Positions 1 to 8,751 of a stretch of 64,000 nucleotides of DNA are shown one piece after another (positions within the stretch are counted from its first letter, which is position 1; each line of letters starts with the position of its first letter). Made by a program: the position numbers and the translations under genes. The DNA lies in the NCBI RefSeq assembly GCF_000721075.1, contig NZ_JOEQ01000020.1:62001-126000 (forward strand). The letters are read 5' to 3'. Under the pieces are notes generated by a model, which was given only the letters and a program-made list of their open reading frames with translations, was not told where the DNA came from and searched no databases. This DNA is from Streptosporangium amethystogenes (GTDB lineage Bacteria > Actinomycetota > Actinomycetes > Streptosporangiales > Streptosporangiaceae).

Positions 1-60
1 CCCGACGGTTCATACCCGAAAGCCTAGCCAGGCCGTTCGGGTGCTCTCGTACGTCCGCGT

Positions 61-74
61 GCGGTCATGACCGC
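61..74. repeat. Perfect 14-bp palindrome after the GH15 gene
   Basis: GCGGTCATGACCGC is a perfect palindrome three bases beyond the stop codon of the leftward glucoamylase-like gene. It could be part of a transcription end or an operator for a gene outside the window. There is no T-tract, so a role as an intrinsic terminator is uncertain. Confidence 0.4.
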
Positions 75-76
75 TG

Positions 77-1978
77 CTAGGTCGGCCAGGCGGTCGAGGT
101 GAACTGCTCTCGCTCCGCGCGGATGATGTGGATCACCGCGTTGATGAGTGCCAGGTGGGTGAACGCCTGGGGAAAGTTGCCGAGGTGGCGCCCGGTCACC
201 GGGTCGATCTCCTCGGCGTAGAGTCCGAGGGCGCTGGCGAAGGAGAGGACCCTTTCACAGAGCCTGCGGGCCCGGGTGTACTCCCCGATGTCGACCAGCG
301 CCGAGACGAGCCAGAACGAGCAGATCGTGAAGGTGCCCTCCTCGCCCGACATGCCGTCGTCCGTGTACTCCGTCCGGTAGCGCAGGACCAGGTCGTCGGC
401 TGTCAGCTCGTCGGCGATGGCCAGAACGGTGGCGCGGACCCGGGGATCACTGGGCGGCAGGAAGTGCACCAGCGAGACGAGCAGGAGTGACGCGTCGAGA
501 GCGTCGGTGTCGTAGTGCTGCTTGAACACCCCTCGCTCGCTGACGCCGTTGGCGCACACGTCGACGTGGATCTCGTCGGCGATCGCCTGCCAGCGCGTGG
601 CCAGCTCGAACTCCTCCCTGAGCAGGGCGAGCCGGGTGCCCCTGTCGATCGCCACCCAGCACATGATCTTCGAGGAGGTGAAGTGCCGTGGCTCTCCGCG
701 CACCTCCCAGATGCCCCGGTCGGGCTCCTGCCAGTGTCTGATGGCCGACTCGACCTGCCGTTTCAGGACGGGCCAGATCCGCTCGTCCACGCGGTCCCGC
801 GACCTGGTGTGGATGTAGAAAGAGTCGAGGACGGCGCCCCAGACGTCGTTCTGGCGGTGCTGGTAGGCGTCGTTGCCGATCCGGACGGGCCTGGCGCCCT
901 CGTATCCGTGAAGATGGTCGAGGATGTGCTCCTTCAGCTCGCGCTCGCCGTCGACGCCGTACATGATCTGGAGCTCCTCGTCCCGCTCCGCGACATCGGC
1001 GATGAACCAGAAGAAGTCGTCGGCCTCCCAGTCGAAGCCCAGCGTGTAGAGGCCCCAGAGGGCGAGGGTCGAGTCTCTGATCCAGGAGTAGCGGTAGTCC
1101 CAGTTGCGGCTGCCGCCCGGGGTCTCGGGCAGGGAGGTGGTCGCCGCCGCGATGAGCGCGCCCGTCGGGGCGAAGGTCAGGCCCTTGAGGGTGAGGGCGC
1201 TGCGCTCCAGGTAGCTCCGCCAGTGGTGGTCGGGAAAGTTTCCCCTGGCGAGCCAGTGCTGCCAGTGGTGGGCGGTCCACACCAGCCGCTCGTAGGCCTC
1301 CGCGAAGGTGTACGGCGGCTCGTGCACGGTCCACGACAGCGCGCAGAAGCGCGTGTCCCCCTCCTTGAGGAGGGTGCGCGCCGTCGCCCGCCCGGCCTCG
1401 AACCCCAGCCGCAGGTCCGTGGTGAGCCTGAGCTCCAGGCTCTGCCCCGCCGCCCTCGCGACACCCTGGTGGTAGCCCCTGTCGGTGTACGACCAGCGGG
1501 CGGGGATGCGGCCGTAGTCGAACATCGGCTCGCAGCCGAGCGTGACCTGCGCCTCCCCGCTGACACAGCGCACCGTGCGGAGCAGCACGTGGGAGGCGTC
1601 GTAGTCGGTCGGCGCCCTCCGATGCGTGTGGGAGAGCTCCTCGTGGTGATGCCAGGGCCCTATCAGGAGCAGGTCGCGCACGATGATCCAGCCGGTGGGC
1701 GTGCCCCAGCTCGTCTCCAGGATCATGGTGCCGGGCAGGTAGCGGCGGGCGGCGGGCACCCTCATGTCCGCGGGACCGAACCGGAAGCCTCCCGCGCCCC
1801 GGTCGAGGATGGCCGCGAAGACGCTGGGAGAGTCCATCCTGGGCAGGCAGAGCCACTCGACGTTCCCGCTCGGCGCGATCAGCGCGGTGACCTCACAGTC
1901 GGACAGGAACGCGTACTCGGCGATGGGCGGGAAGGGAGAGGCGCCGTGCAGCGCGCCCACCGATGGATCCGCGGTCAT
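77..1978 (-). CDS. Glycoside hydrolase family 15 (glucoamylase/trehalase-like)
   Basis: Cytosolic glycosidase of about 633 residues, the usual length of actinobacterial GH15 proteins. It opens with the family N-terminal domain (PPIAEYAFLSDCEVTALIAP and NVEWLCLPRMDSPSVFAAILD), followed by the (alpha/alpha)6 domain with NWDYRYSWIRDSTLALWGLY and, near the C-terminus, GTFTICSFWLVSALVDIGEY. The family hydrolyses alpha-glucosidic bonds in maltodextrins or trehalose; the substrate cannot be told from sequence. The ATG at 1978 is preferred over one 54 bases upstream because a strong GAGGAGAGGAGG site lies just before it. A small DUF2267-like ORF lies upstream on the same strand. No signal peptide is seen. 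Confidence 0.88.
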   Translation of the reverse strand: MTADPSVGALHGASPFPPIAEYAFLSDCEVTALIAPSGNVEWLCLPRMDSPSVFAAILDRGAGGFRFGPADMRVPAARRYLPGTMILETSWGTPTGWIIVRDLLLIGPWHHHEELSHTHRRAPTDYDASHVLLRTVRCVSGEAQVTLGCEPMFDYGRIPARWSYTDRGYHQGVARAAGQSLELRLTTDLRLGFEAGRATARTLLKEGDTRFCALSWTVHEPPYTFAEAYERLVWTAHHWQHWLARGNFPDHHWRSYLERSALTLKGLTFAPTGALIAAATTSLPETPGGSRNWDYRYSWIRDSTLALWGLYTLGFDWEADDFFWFIADVAERDEELQIMYGVDGERELKEHILDHLHGYEGARPVRIGNDAYQHRQNDVWGAVLDSFYIHTRSRDRVDERIWPVLKRQVESAIRHWQEPDRGIWEVRGEPRHFTSSKIMCWVAIDRGTRLALLREEFELATRWQAIADEIHVDVCANGVSERGVFKQHYDTDALDASLLLVSLVHFLPPSDPRVRATVLAIADELTADDLVLRYRTEYTDDGMSGEEGTFTICSFWLVSALVDIGEYTRARRLCERVLSFASALGLYAEEIDPVTGRHLGNFPQAFTHLALINAVIHIIRAEREQFTSTAWPT

Positions 1979-2110
1979 AAGCCCCTCCTCTCCTCGGCCG
2001 CCCTGCTCGGGAACACCTGTCGTCACACCCACCGGTTCCGGGATTTCCGGCCCGCGGCGGGGAACCAGGCTGTCCGCTTCACCAGGCCCCCCGCCCGCCG
2101 GCCCCCCGGG

Positions 2111-2248
2111 TCAGGTGGTGGTCTCCACCATCTCCTGGAATTCCCCGGGAAGCTGTGCCAGAACATGATCGAAAACTTCGTCGTCGATCAGCTCACGCAA
2201 CGTGGTCAGCACCGCTCGCACTCCGGTGCCGGTCTCCTTGTATTCCAT
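2111..2248 (-). CDS. Short DUF2267-like protein (45 aa)
   Basis: A 45-codon ORF reading toward the GH15 gene, with GAGGGG about eight bases before its ATG. The peptide contains VRAVLTTLRELIDDEVFDHV and then LAQLPGEFQEMVE, which resembles one repeat of DUF2267 proteins; those normally carry two repeats over about 130 residues. It is either a natural short form or a remnant of a longer gene. The ribosome site and the clean fit to the family pattern argue for translation. Function is unknown; DUF2267 proteins often sit near stress and carbon-storage genes. Confidence 0.55.
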   Translation of the reverse strand: MEYKETGTGVRAVLTTLRELIDDEVFDHVLAQLPGEFQEMVETTT

Positions 2249-2334
2249 GTCGTCCCCCTCGACCGGCTAGCCTTCCCGGTCGGTACGAGAATGAACGCCC
2301 AGGTCACCACCTGTGTCCACTTCCCGGGGGCTGG

Positions 2335-3279
2335 CTACCCCGCCCCGGCGCGGTACTCCTGCGGGCTGACCCCGCGTACCCGCTTGAAGGCCGTGCTGAG
2401 CGCGAACGAACTGCCGTACCCGACCGACGCGGCCACCGCGCCGACCGTGGCGTCGGTCTCGCGCAGCAGGTCGGCGGCCATGGCCAGCCGCCAGCCGGTG
2501 AGGAAGGCCATCGGGGACTCGCCGACCAGTTCGGTGAAGCGGCGGGCCAGGGCAGCGCGGGAGACGCCGGCCCCGGCGGCCAGGGCGGCCACGGTCCAGG
2601 GGCGGGCGGGGTTGTTGTGCAGCATGCGCAGGGCCTTGCCCACCACGGGATCGCGGTGGGCGCGGTACCAGGCGGGGGCCCCGGCCTCGGGACGGGAGAA
2701 CCAGGCCCGCAGGACGGCGATGAGCAGCAGGTCGAGCAGCCGGTCGAGAACGGCCTCCTGACCCGGCTCGTCCTTGACGATCTCGTCGGCGAGCAGCGGG
2801 ATGATGGGGCAGTTCCAGGCGTCTTCCGGCAGGACCAGCAGCGTGGGCAGCGCCTCCAGGAGACGCCGGCTGATCTCCCCGCGCATCTGGTAGGCGCCGG
2901 TGATGATCACCGCCGACCCGTCCGGGCTGTTGCCCCAGGTGCGGACGCCCAGGTCCATCGCCTGGGCCAGGTCGTGGCCGTCGAGGGTGGTGCAGTGCTG
3001 CCCGGGGTGGATCACCACTTCGGGAGGCGTGGCCGGGTCGTCGGCGACGGTGTAGGGATCGGGACCACGGATGATCGCGACGTCCCCGGGCCCCAGGCGC
3101 ACCGCGTCGCCGCCGTCGGGGACCACCCATGCCTCGCCCCGCACCATGGCCGCCAGGGCGAGCGGTGCCCGATCCTGGATGCGGAGGGACCAGGGCGGGC
3201 TCAGGATCGAGCGGAGCAGGAACGCTCCCCGGGCTCTCGGCCCGTCCAGGAGGTCGGTGAGTGCGTCCACGATCAACAC
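2335..3279 (-). CDS. AraC family transcriptional regulator (cupin_6 type)
   Basis: DNA-binding regulator of about 311-314 residues. The N-terminal half matches the cupin-type sensor of this subfamily (DALTDLLDGPRARGAFLLRS, then SPPWSLRIQDRAPL). The C-terminal third is a double helix-turn-helix with the family signature SVGYGSSFALSTAFKRVRG and the closing SPQEYRAG. Starts are possible at GTG 3279 or GTG 3270 (VDALTDLL); the second matches the usual family N-terminus, and no clear ribosome site separates them. It is transcribed divergently from the DUF1772 membrane gene about 100 bp away, which makes that gene its probable target. Confidence 0.87.
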   Translation of the reverse strand: MLIVDALTDLLDGPRARGAFLLRSILSPPWSLRIQDRAPLALAAMVRGEAWVVPDGGDAVRLGPGDVAIIRGPDPYTVADDPATPPEVVIHPGQHCTTLDGHDLAQAMDLGVRTWGNSPDGSAVIITGAYQMRGEISRRLLEALPTLLVLPEDAWNCPIIPLLADEIVKDEPGQEAVLDRLLDLLLIAVLRAWFSRPEAGAPAWYRAHRDPVVGKALRMLHNNPARPWTVAALAAGAGVSRAALARRFTELVGESPMAFLTGWRLAMAADLLRETDATVGAVAASVGYGSSFALSTAFKRVRGVSPQEYRAGAG

Positions 3280-3382
3280 TGTAGACGCTGAAACATGGAA
3301 TCGCGCTTCTCAACCATGGCCCGTCTTGCCGCCGGCGACTTCACTGGCGGTATGCCGGAAAACCCACACGGAAGAGGATGTG

Positions 3383-3898
3383 ATGTCGGTGCTGTTCCGA
3401 GGCGTCGCACTGGTCGCGGCGGCCATCACGATGGGGCTCACGGCGGGCCTCTTCTACGCCTACAGCTGCTCCGTCATGCCCGGCCTGGGCCAGACTGACG
3501 ACCGGACCTTCGTCGGCGCCATGCAGCGGATCAACGTGGCGATCCTCAACGGCTGGTTCGCGGTCTGCTTCGGCGGCGCACTGGTGCTGACCGTCCTGGC
3601 CGCGCTGCTCCACCTGCACCGGGAGGGACGACCCGTGCTGCCCTGGATCGTGGCCGCGCTCGTCCTGTACGTGCTGGTGCTCGTCATCACGGCGCTGGTC
3701 AACGTGCCGCTCAACAACGCGCTCGACGCGGCCGGGGAGCCCGACGGCGTCGCCGGCCTCGCGGCGGTGCGCGAGCGGTTCGAGGCGACGTGGGTTCGCT
3801 GGAACCTCGCCCGCACCGTGGCGTGCGTCGCCGCCTTCGGCTGCCTCACCTGGGCCCTCGTGCTGTACGGGCGCATCGGGCCATCGGGCGGCTCGTGA
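3383..3898 (+). CDS. DUF1772 (anthrone oxygenase family) membrane protein
   Basis: Small integral membrane protein (171 aa) with four hydrophobic segments: residues about 5-27, 52-75, 82-105 and 142-165. Family landmarks are GLTAGLFYAYSCSVMPGL near the N-terminus, FVGAMQRINVAILNGWF, and NVPLNNALD followed by RFEATWVRWNLARTVAC. DUF1772 proteins are associated with quinone or aromatic compound oxidation in some pathways, but most are uncharacterised. GAAGAGG stands five bases before the ATG. The gene is divergent from the AraC-type regulator, a common arrangement for this pair. Confidence 0.85.
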   Translation: MSVLFRGVALVAAAITMGLTAGLFYAYSCSVMPGLGQTDDRTFVGAMQRINVAILNGWFAVCFGGALVLTVLAALLHLHREGRPVLPWIVAALVLYVLVLVITALVNVPLNNALDAAGEPDGVAGLAAVRERFEATWVRWNLARTVACVAAFGCLTWALVLYGRIGPSGGS

Positions 3899-4067
3899 CC
3901 CGGGCGGACTGCCCGGCCGCCCGTGCCCCACCACCGGGAGCCCTCACCGGAGAGACCTCAACAGGAGGACTCCGGGCGGTTACCGTATGGGGAACCGCCC
4001 TGCCCCTGCCAGAGAGCTACCGGAAAAGCCTGCCACGATCCCCACCGCCGAGCTCACCGGAGGAAAC

Positions 4068-5195
4068 ATGGGAAGGATCGACATCGGCCACCGCCTGTCA
4101 GGACCGGTCGTCGCGACGATCACCGCACTCACACTGACCGCCGGGGCGACGCCCGCCCTGGCCCGGACGGCGCCGGTCTCCTTCACCCCGGCCGCCGCCA
4201 AGGCGGGCTCCTTCGACCTCATGTGGCCGTCGGCACATCCGGTCGAACTGCGGAACGCCCCCAGGCGGCTCTCCGTGACCTACACCTACAAGGGACGCGA
4301 GCACACCCTTGACAGCTTTCTCACACGAACGAAGACCAACGGCTTCGTCGTCCTGGACGGCCAGAAGATCGTGAACGAGCGCTACGTCCAGGCCGATCCC
4401 GATACCCGGTTCCAGTCCTGGTCGATGGCGAAGTCCTTCACGTCGGCCGCGGTCGGCATCGCCCTGCACGAGGGGCACATCCGCTCGATCGACGACCCGG
4501 TGACCGGTTACCTGACCGAACTACGCGGCTCGGGCTACAACGGAGTGTCCATCCGCGACCTCCTCCGGATGTCGTCGGGAATCGACTGGGACGAGCGCTC
4601 CGACGTGCCTGACCTGCATAGGAGCGCTGTCCGGGGCCAGTCGGTCACGAAACTGGCGGCGCGGCAGGTACGCGGCTGGAAACCCGGCAGCAGGTTCGAG
4701 TACACGAGCATGAACTCCTTCGTGCTCGCCAAGCTCGTCAGCCGCGCCACCGGTACGCCGTATCACCGATACGTGGAGGAGAAGATCTGGAAGCCCGCCG
4801 GCATGGCGTCCACGGTACGCGTCGACAGCGACTCAGGCGGCGACAGCCTCGGCTACTGCTGCTACCACGCCACCGACCGCGACTTCGCCCGGTTCGGCCT
4901 GCTCTACCTCCGCGACGGACGGGCAGGAGCGCGTCAGGTGGTGCCGCGCTCCTGGGTCAGGAAGTCGACCACACCCTCCGCTTCCTTCAACCCCGGCTAC
5001 GGGCTGCACTGGTGGCTCGGCGGCGACGGCCGGGGCGACTTCATGGCCGCCGGGTTCGGCGGGCAGTACATCTACGTCTCGCCCAGGCACGGGGTGGTTG
5101 TCGTCAAATCGGCCCGCTCCGCCTCGGGCCAGAACCAGGGCGAGACGCTGGCCGCGTTCCGCGCCGTGGCCGCCGAGGTGGCGAGAACCCGCTGA
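4068..5195 (+). CDS. Secreted serine hydrolase, class C beta-lactamase fold
   Basis: Exported 375-residue enzyme of the beta-lactamase/transpeptidase-like superfamily. A signal peptide covers residues 1-32 (hydrophobic VVATITALTLTAGATPALA, cleavage after ALA). The SxxK nucleophile is SMAK within FQSWSMAKSFTSAAVGIAL. A second motif is FEYTSMNSFVLAKL, with the catalytic Tyr, and GFGGQYIYVSPRHGVVVVKS is the C-terminal strand region. The pattern is closest to 6-aminohexanoate-oligomer hydrolases and esterases rather than true penicillinases; the substrate is unknown. The ATG at 4068 is chosen because GGAGGAAAC precedes it directly and the signal peptide begins there. Confidence 0.86.
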   Translation: MGRIDIGHRLSGPVVATITALTLTAGATPALARTAPVSFTPAAAKAGSFDLMWPSAHPVELRNAPRRLSVTYTYKGREHTLDSFLTRTKTNGFVVLDGQKIVNERYVQADPDTRFQSWSMAKSFTSAAVGIALHEGHIRSIDDPVTGYLTELRGSGYNGVSIRDLLRMSSGIDWDERSDVPDLHRSAVRGQSVTKLAARQVRGWKPGSRFEYTSMNSFVLAKLVSRATGTPYHRYVEEKIWKPAGMASTVRVDSDSGGDSLGYCCYHATDRDFARFGLLYLRDGRAGARQVVPRSWVRKSTTPSASFNPGYGLHWWLGGDGRGDFMAAGFGGQYIYVSPRHGVVVVKSARSASGQNQGETLAAFRAVAAEVARTR

Positions 5196-5305
5196 TGCCG
5201 GACCAGCCGCGAGAGGATGCCCCAGGGCGTGCTCTGTGGATCTTCGCCTGGGCTGCGGATCGGCCGGACGGATGCCCCGCACGGCGGCGACGCGGGGCAG
5301 TACAC

Positions 5306-6172
5306 CTAGCGTGATCCGCCGCGCAGCAGCTCGACGATCGCGCCGATGTCGGCGTCGCTCCAGCCGCGCTCGGCCGCCTCCTCGTAACGCCGCTCGACCA
5401 GCCGGGCGATGGGCAGCTCAAGACCGCTCGACTCGGCCAGCTCGGCGGCGAGCCGCACGTCCTTGGCGGCGAGCCTCGTCGTGAACCACCCCTGGTGGTC
5501 GCCGGCCAGGACATCGTCGATCCGGTTGTGCAGGGCGGGCGCGACGGTGGACCACTGGAAGAGGAAGTCGTGCAGCAGCATGTTGTCGAGGCCGGCGGCC
5601 TGGCTCGTGGCCGTCACCTCGGCGAGCACCGCGATCCCGGACATGAGCAGGTAGTTGCTCAACAGTTTGAAAGCGAGCGCGGCGCCGGGGTCGGCGCCGC
5701 AGTAGGAGTAGGCGGCGAAGACCTCCGTCCACACCGGCTTCAGCGCGTCGACGAGGTCGCGCTCGCCGCCCACCAGGACCGCGGCCTTCCCCTCGGCGAC
5801 GGCCGAGGGACCGCCGAGCACGGGGGCCGCCACGAATCGGCCTCCCGGCACCAGGTCCCGCATCTCGCGAGCCGTGGCCGGGGCGACGGTGCTCAGGTCG
5901 GCCACGACCGGCCTGGTCGACTCGATCGGGCCGGCCTGGACGAGCTGGGCCATCACCTCGCGGACCGCCCGGCCGTCGGCGAGCGACAGCAGCACCGCCT
6001 CGGCCGCCCGCACCGCCTGTCCGAGCGAGGCCGCCTCGACCGCGCCGAGGCTGACCGGCTCGTCCGCCCGGCCCGGCGTGCGGTTCCACACCGTGACCTG
6101 GAAACCGAGCCCCAGCAGCCGCCGGGCCAGCGCCCGCCCCATCATGCCCATCCCGAGCACGGCAACGCGCAT
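5306..6172 (-). CDS. NAD(P)-dependent 6-phosphogluconate dehydrogenase-like reductase
   Basis: Cytosolic oxidoreductase of 288 residues in the beta-hydroxyacid dehydrogenase/imine reductase superfamily. It begins with the Rossmann motif VLGMGMMGRALARRLLG (GxGxMG). The helix of the second domain carries the conserved Lys in ALAFKLLSNYLLM, and the fold ends with the typical SSGLELPIARLVERRYEEA helix. The substrate-binding segment reads APVLGGPSAVAEGKAAVLVGG. Assignment as a hydroxyacid dehydrogenase or an imine reductase cannot be made by eye. It is convergent with the serine hydrolase gene and separate from the mod genes upstream. Confidence 0.85.
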   Translation of the reverse strand: MRVAVLGMGMMGRALARRLLGLGFQVTVWNRTPGRADEPVSLGAVEAASLGQAVRAAEAVLLSLADGRAVREVMAQLVQAGPIESTRPVVADLSTVAPATAREMRDLVPGGRFVAAPVLGGPSAVAEGKAAVLVGGERDLVDALKPVWTEVFAAYSYCGADPGAALAFKLLSNYLLMSGIAVLAEVTATSQAAGLDNMLLHDFLFQWSTVAPALHNRIDDVLAGDHQGWFTTRLAAKDVRLAAELAESSGLELPIARLVERRYEEAAERGWSDADIGAIVELLRGGSR

Positions 6173-6262
6173 AGGTCATCCCCCCTCCCCGTCATTATGC
6201 GCACCGGGGTTCCGGCGGCCGTGCCGCCACGCGGACCGCCGCCCATCCCGCCGACCGCGGCG

Positions 6263-7294
6263 TCAGAACGGGTAGACGTGGGTCTCGGTGGCCTTGACCG
6301 ACGCCCAGATCCGCTGTCCGGGGGTGAGGTCGAGGTCGGCGACGGCGGCGGGGGTGACGTCGGCCGCGGCGGCGATCGGCCCGGCCAGGTGGATGCGGAC
6401 GCTGTCGCCGTGCCGTTCGATGCCCTCGATCGTGGCCTGCCAGAGGTTGCGCGGGCTGCCGTCGGGGCGGGTCCGATACAGCGCGACCGCGCTAGGCGGA
6501 AAGGCGACGAACGCGGGGCCCTCCAGCTGCTCGGCGACGCTGAAGAGCACCTCTCCGACGGAGACCTGCTGTCCGGCGGCGGTGCCCCGGTAGAGGTTGA
6601 GGCCGACCAGGCGGGCGACGTAGTCGGTACGCGGGCGCCGGGCGACCTCGGCGGGGGTGCCCTGCTGCACGACGGCGCCGTTCTCGATGACGACCAGACG
6701 GTCGGCGAGCACCATGGCGTCCAGCGGATCATGGGTGACCAGGACCGTCGCGCCGCCGAAGTCGGCCAGGTGGCGGCGGAGCTGGGAGCGGATCTCCAGG
6801 CGGGTGTGGGCGTCCAGGGCCGCCAGCGGCTCGTCCATTAGCAGCAGGCGCGGCTCCACCGCGAGGGCGCGGGCCAGCGCGACGCGCTGGGCCTGACCGC
6901 CGGAGAGCTGCCGGGGTCTCATCGTGGCGTGCCCGGTCAGGCCGACGCGCTCCAGCCAGACCGCGGCACCGCGCCGCGCCTCCGCCCTGGAGGCGCCGCG
7001 GCAGCGGGGCCCGAAGGCGACGTTGTCCAGCGCGGACAGGTGCGGGAAGAGCAGGTAGTCCTGGAAGACCACGCCGATCGGGCGTCGTTCGGCCGCCAGG
7101 GTGTGCAGCGCCTCGCCGTCCAGGCTGATCCGCCCGCCGGACAGGGCGGTGAGCCCGGCCAGCGCGCGCAGCGCCGTGGTCTTGCCCGCACCGTTGGGGC
7201 CGAGCAGGGCGACCACCTGCCCCGCGGCGACCTCCAGCTCGATGTCCAGCTGGAAGCGGGGCCTGGTGACGACCAGCCGGGCACTCAAGGTCAC
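6263..7294 (-). CDS. modC: Molybdate ABC transporter ATPase with TOBE domain
   Basis: ATP-binding subunit of a molybdate/tungstate importer (343 aa), membrane-associated through ModB. Walker A is LLGPNGAGKTTALRALAG, the signature is LSGGQAQRVALARALA, and Walker B is LLLMDEPLAALD followed by the H-loop VLVTHD. The C-terminal 120 residues form a mop/TOBE-like oxyanion-binding region. The start is the GTG at 7294, whose GTGA overlaps the modB stop, indicating translational coupling; a start 15 bases further upstream lies inside modB. It forms one operon with modB and the HTH-TOBE regulator upstream. Confidence 0.88.
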   Translation of the reverse strand: MTLSARLVVTRPRFQLDIELEVAAGQVVALLGPNGAGKTTALRALAGLTALSGGRISLDGEALHTLAAERRPIGVVFQDYLLFPHLSALDNVAFGPRCRGASRAEARRGAAVWLERVGLTGHATMRPRQLSGGQAQRVALARALAVEPRLLLMDEPLAALDAHTRLEIRSQLRRHLADFGGATVLVTHDPLDAMVLADRLVVIENGAVVQQGTPAEVARRPRTDYVARLVGLNLYRGTAAGQQVSVGEVLFSVAEQLEGPAFVAFPPSAVALYRTRPDGSPRNLWQATIEGIERHGDSVRIHLAGPIAAAADVTPAAVADLDLTPGQRIWASVKATETHVYPF

Positions 7295-8094
7295 GGGGCA
7301 CTCACCCACCGCTCGCGCAGGCCGGCCAGGATGATCACCGAGACGGCGAGCAGGACGAGACTGAGCACGATCGCGGCCTCGGGTTCGGTCTCCAGGGCGA
7401 GGTAGACGGCCAGCGGCATGGTCTGGGTCCGGCCGGGGAAGTTGCCGGCGAAGGTGATGGTGGCGCCGAACTCACCGAGCGCGCGGGCCCAGCACAGCAC
7501 GGCTCCGGCGACGATGCCGGGGGCGATCAGTGGCAGGGTGACCCGGCGGAAGATGATCCAGCGGGACGCTCCCAGTGTCGCGGCGGCCTCCTCGAAGCGC
7601 AGGTCGGCCGCACGCAGCGCGCCCTCGACACTGATGACCAGGAACGGCATGGCGACGAACGCCTCGGCGACGACCACTCCCGCCGTGGTGAACGGCAGGG
7701 TGATGCCGAAGGTGGCGTCCAGCCACTGGCCGATCAGGCCACGCCGCCCCAGCACGAGCAGCAGGGCGACCCCGCCGACCACCGGGGGCAGCACGAGGGG
7801 CACCGTGATCAGCGCCCGCACCAGGCGGCGCCCGGGGAGGTCGACCCGGGCCAGCAGCCAGGCCAGCGGCACGCCGAGCAGCAGACATACCAGCGTGGCC
7901 AGGGTCGCGGTCACCAGCGACAGGCGCAGCGCCTCCAGCACATGGGGCTCGCCCAGCCTCTCGACCAGCGTGGACCAGGGGGCGCGCACCAGCAGCCCGG
8001 CCAGCGGCAGCGTCAGGAAGACCATGCCGACCACCGCGGGCAGCACCAGCACCCAGGGCAGGCGACCCGCCACACCATGCGCCCTGCCGCTCAC
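7291..8094 (-). CDS. modB: Molybdate ABC transporter permease
   Basis: Integral membrane permease of 267 residues with about six transmembrane helices. The EAA-type cytoplasmic loop is EAAATLGASRWIIFRRVTLPLIAPGIVAG, which contacts ModC, and the following RALGEFGATITFAGN is characteristic of ModB/CysT permeases. It overlaps modC by four bases and starts eight bases after the regulator stop at 8102. No gene for the periplasmic molybdate-binding lipoprotein ModA lies between the regulator and modB, where it usually is, nor elsewhere in the window, so the binding protein must be encoded elsewhere or be lost. Confidence 0.9.
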   Translation of the reverse strand: MSGRAHGVAGRLPWVLVLPAVVGMVFLTLPLAGLLVRAPWSTLVERLGEPHVLEALRLSLVTATLATLVCLLLGVPLAWLLARVDLPGRRLVRALITVPLVLPPVVGGVALLLVLGRRGLIGQWLDATFGITLPFTTAGVVVAEAFVAMPFLVISVEGALRAADLRFEEAAATLGASRWIIFRRVTLPLIAPGIVAGAVLCWARALGEFGATITFAGNFPGRTQTMPLAVYLALETEPEAAIVLSLVLLAVSVIILAGLRERWVSAP

Positions 8095-8101
8095 CTGGCT
8101 G

Positions 8102-8521
8102 TCAGCTCGCCGTACGGGCGTGATCGGGGATCTCCACCACGACGTTGGTGGACTTGATCACGGCGACCGCCATCACCCCCACCTCCAGGCCCAGCTCGTC
8201 GGCGGCCTGGCGGCTCATCAGCGACACCACCCGGTAGGGGCCCGCGGCGATCTCCACCTGGGCCATCACCGCGTCCTTGATCACCTCGGTCACGATGCCG
8301 CGGAAACGGTTCCGCGCCGAGGAGAGCCCGGAGCCGTTCTCGGACTCGATCTGGGCACGCGCGAATGCCGCCAGGTCCGCGCCCGCCACCATCCGGTGAC
8401 CGTGCTCGTCCCGCTGGGCCGCGAGCCGCCCGGCGTCCACCCAGCGGCGGACGGTGTCGGGACTCACCCCCAGCAGTGCGGCGGCCTCACTGATCCGAAA
8501 CGTCGTCACGACAATCACCAT
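8102..8521 (-). CDS. HTH (MerR-like/excisionase) plus TOBE molybdopterin-binding regulator
   Basis: About 139 residues. An N-terminal helix-turn-helix of the BldC/excisionase type (FRISEAAALLGVSPDTVRRWVDAGRL, residues about 6-45) is fused to a C-terminal TOBE/mop domain (SARNRFRGIVTEVIKDAVMAQVEIAAG, then SLMSRQAADELGLEVG and VIKSTNVVVEI), which in this family binds molybdate. It probably senses molybdate and controls the mod operon that it heads. The start is uncertain: ATG 8521, GTG 8518 and GTG 8506 are all in frame, with AAAGG just before the first. The region in front is AT-rich with small dyads and is the likely operon promoter. Confidence 0.82.
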   Translation of the reverse strand: MVIVVTTFRISEAAALLGVSPDTVRRWVDAGRLAAQRDEHGHRMVAGADLAAFARAQIESENGSGLSSARNRFRGIVTEVIKDAVMAQVEIAAGPYRVVSLMSRQAADELGLEVGVMAVAVIKSTNVVVEIPDHARTAS

Positions 8522-8530
8522 ACCTTTGCA

Positions 8531-8561
8531 TATGCAGGCTTTTATCGCCATATTTCATGGC
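8531..8561. promoter_or_regulatory. Dyads upstream of the mod operon
   Basis: The AT-rich stretch before the HTH-TOBE gene contains TGCATATGCA just upstream of its start and, at 8547-8561, GCCAT-N5-ATGGC. Both are short inverted repeats at promoter distance from the operon start and are candidate operator sequences. The calls rest on symmetry only. Confidence 0.3.
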
Positions 8562-8751
8562 AGGCGCCCACCCCGGGGTGGGCGCGCACCTCATCTTCGC
8601 CCTCCACGGAAGCCGGACGACCCGGTTGACCCCTCCCGCTCCCCCGTCGTCATGTTCGGCGACTCCTCGGCCAGGCTCACCCGGCCGGGGAGTCGCCCTT
8701 CCGTCATGGTTCCGGGGTCCGAAACGGTCAGGGGCGCTTCGGAGGTCCTCG

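Noticed and set aside
515..2761. Long rightward open frame (748 codons) opposite the GH15 and AraC genes
   Set aside because: It crosses two genes with clear domains on the other strand and is low-complexity Arg/Pro/Gly/Val sequence, typical of a GC-rich antisense shadow.
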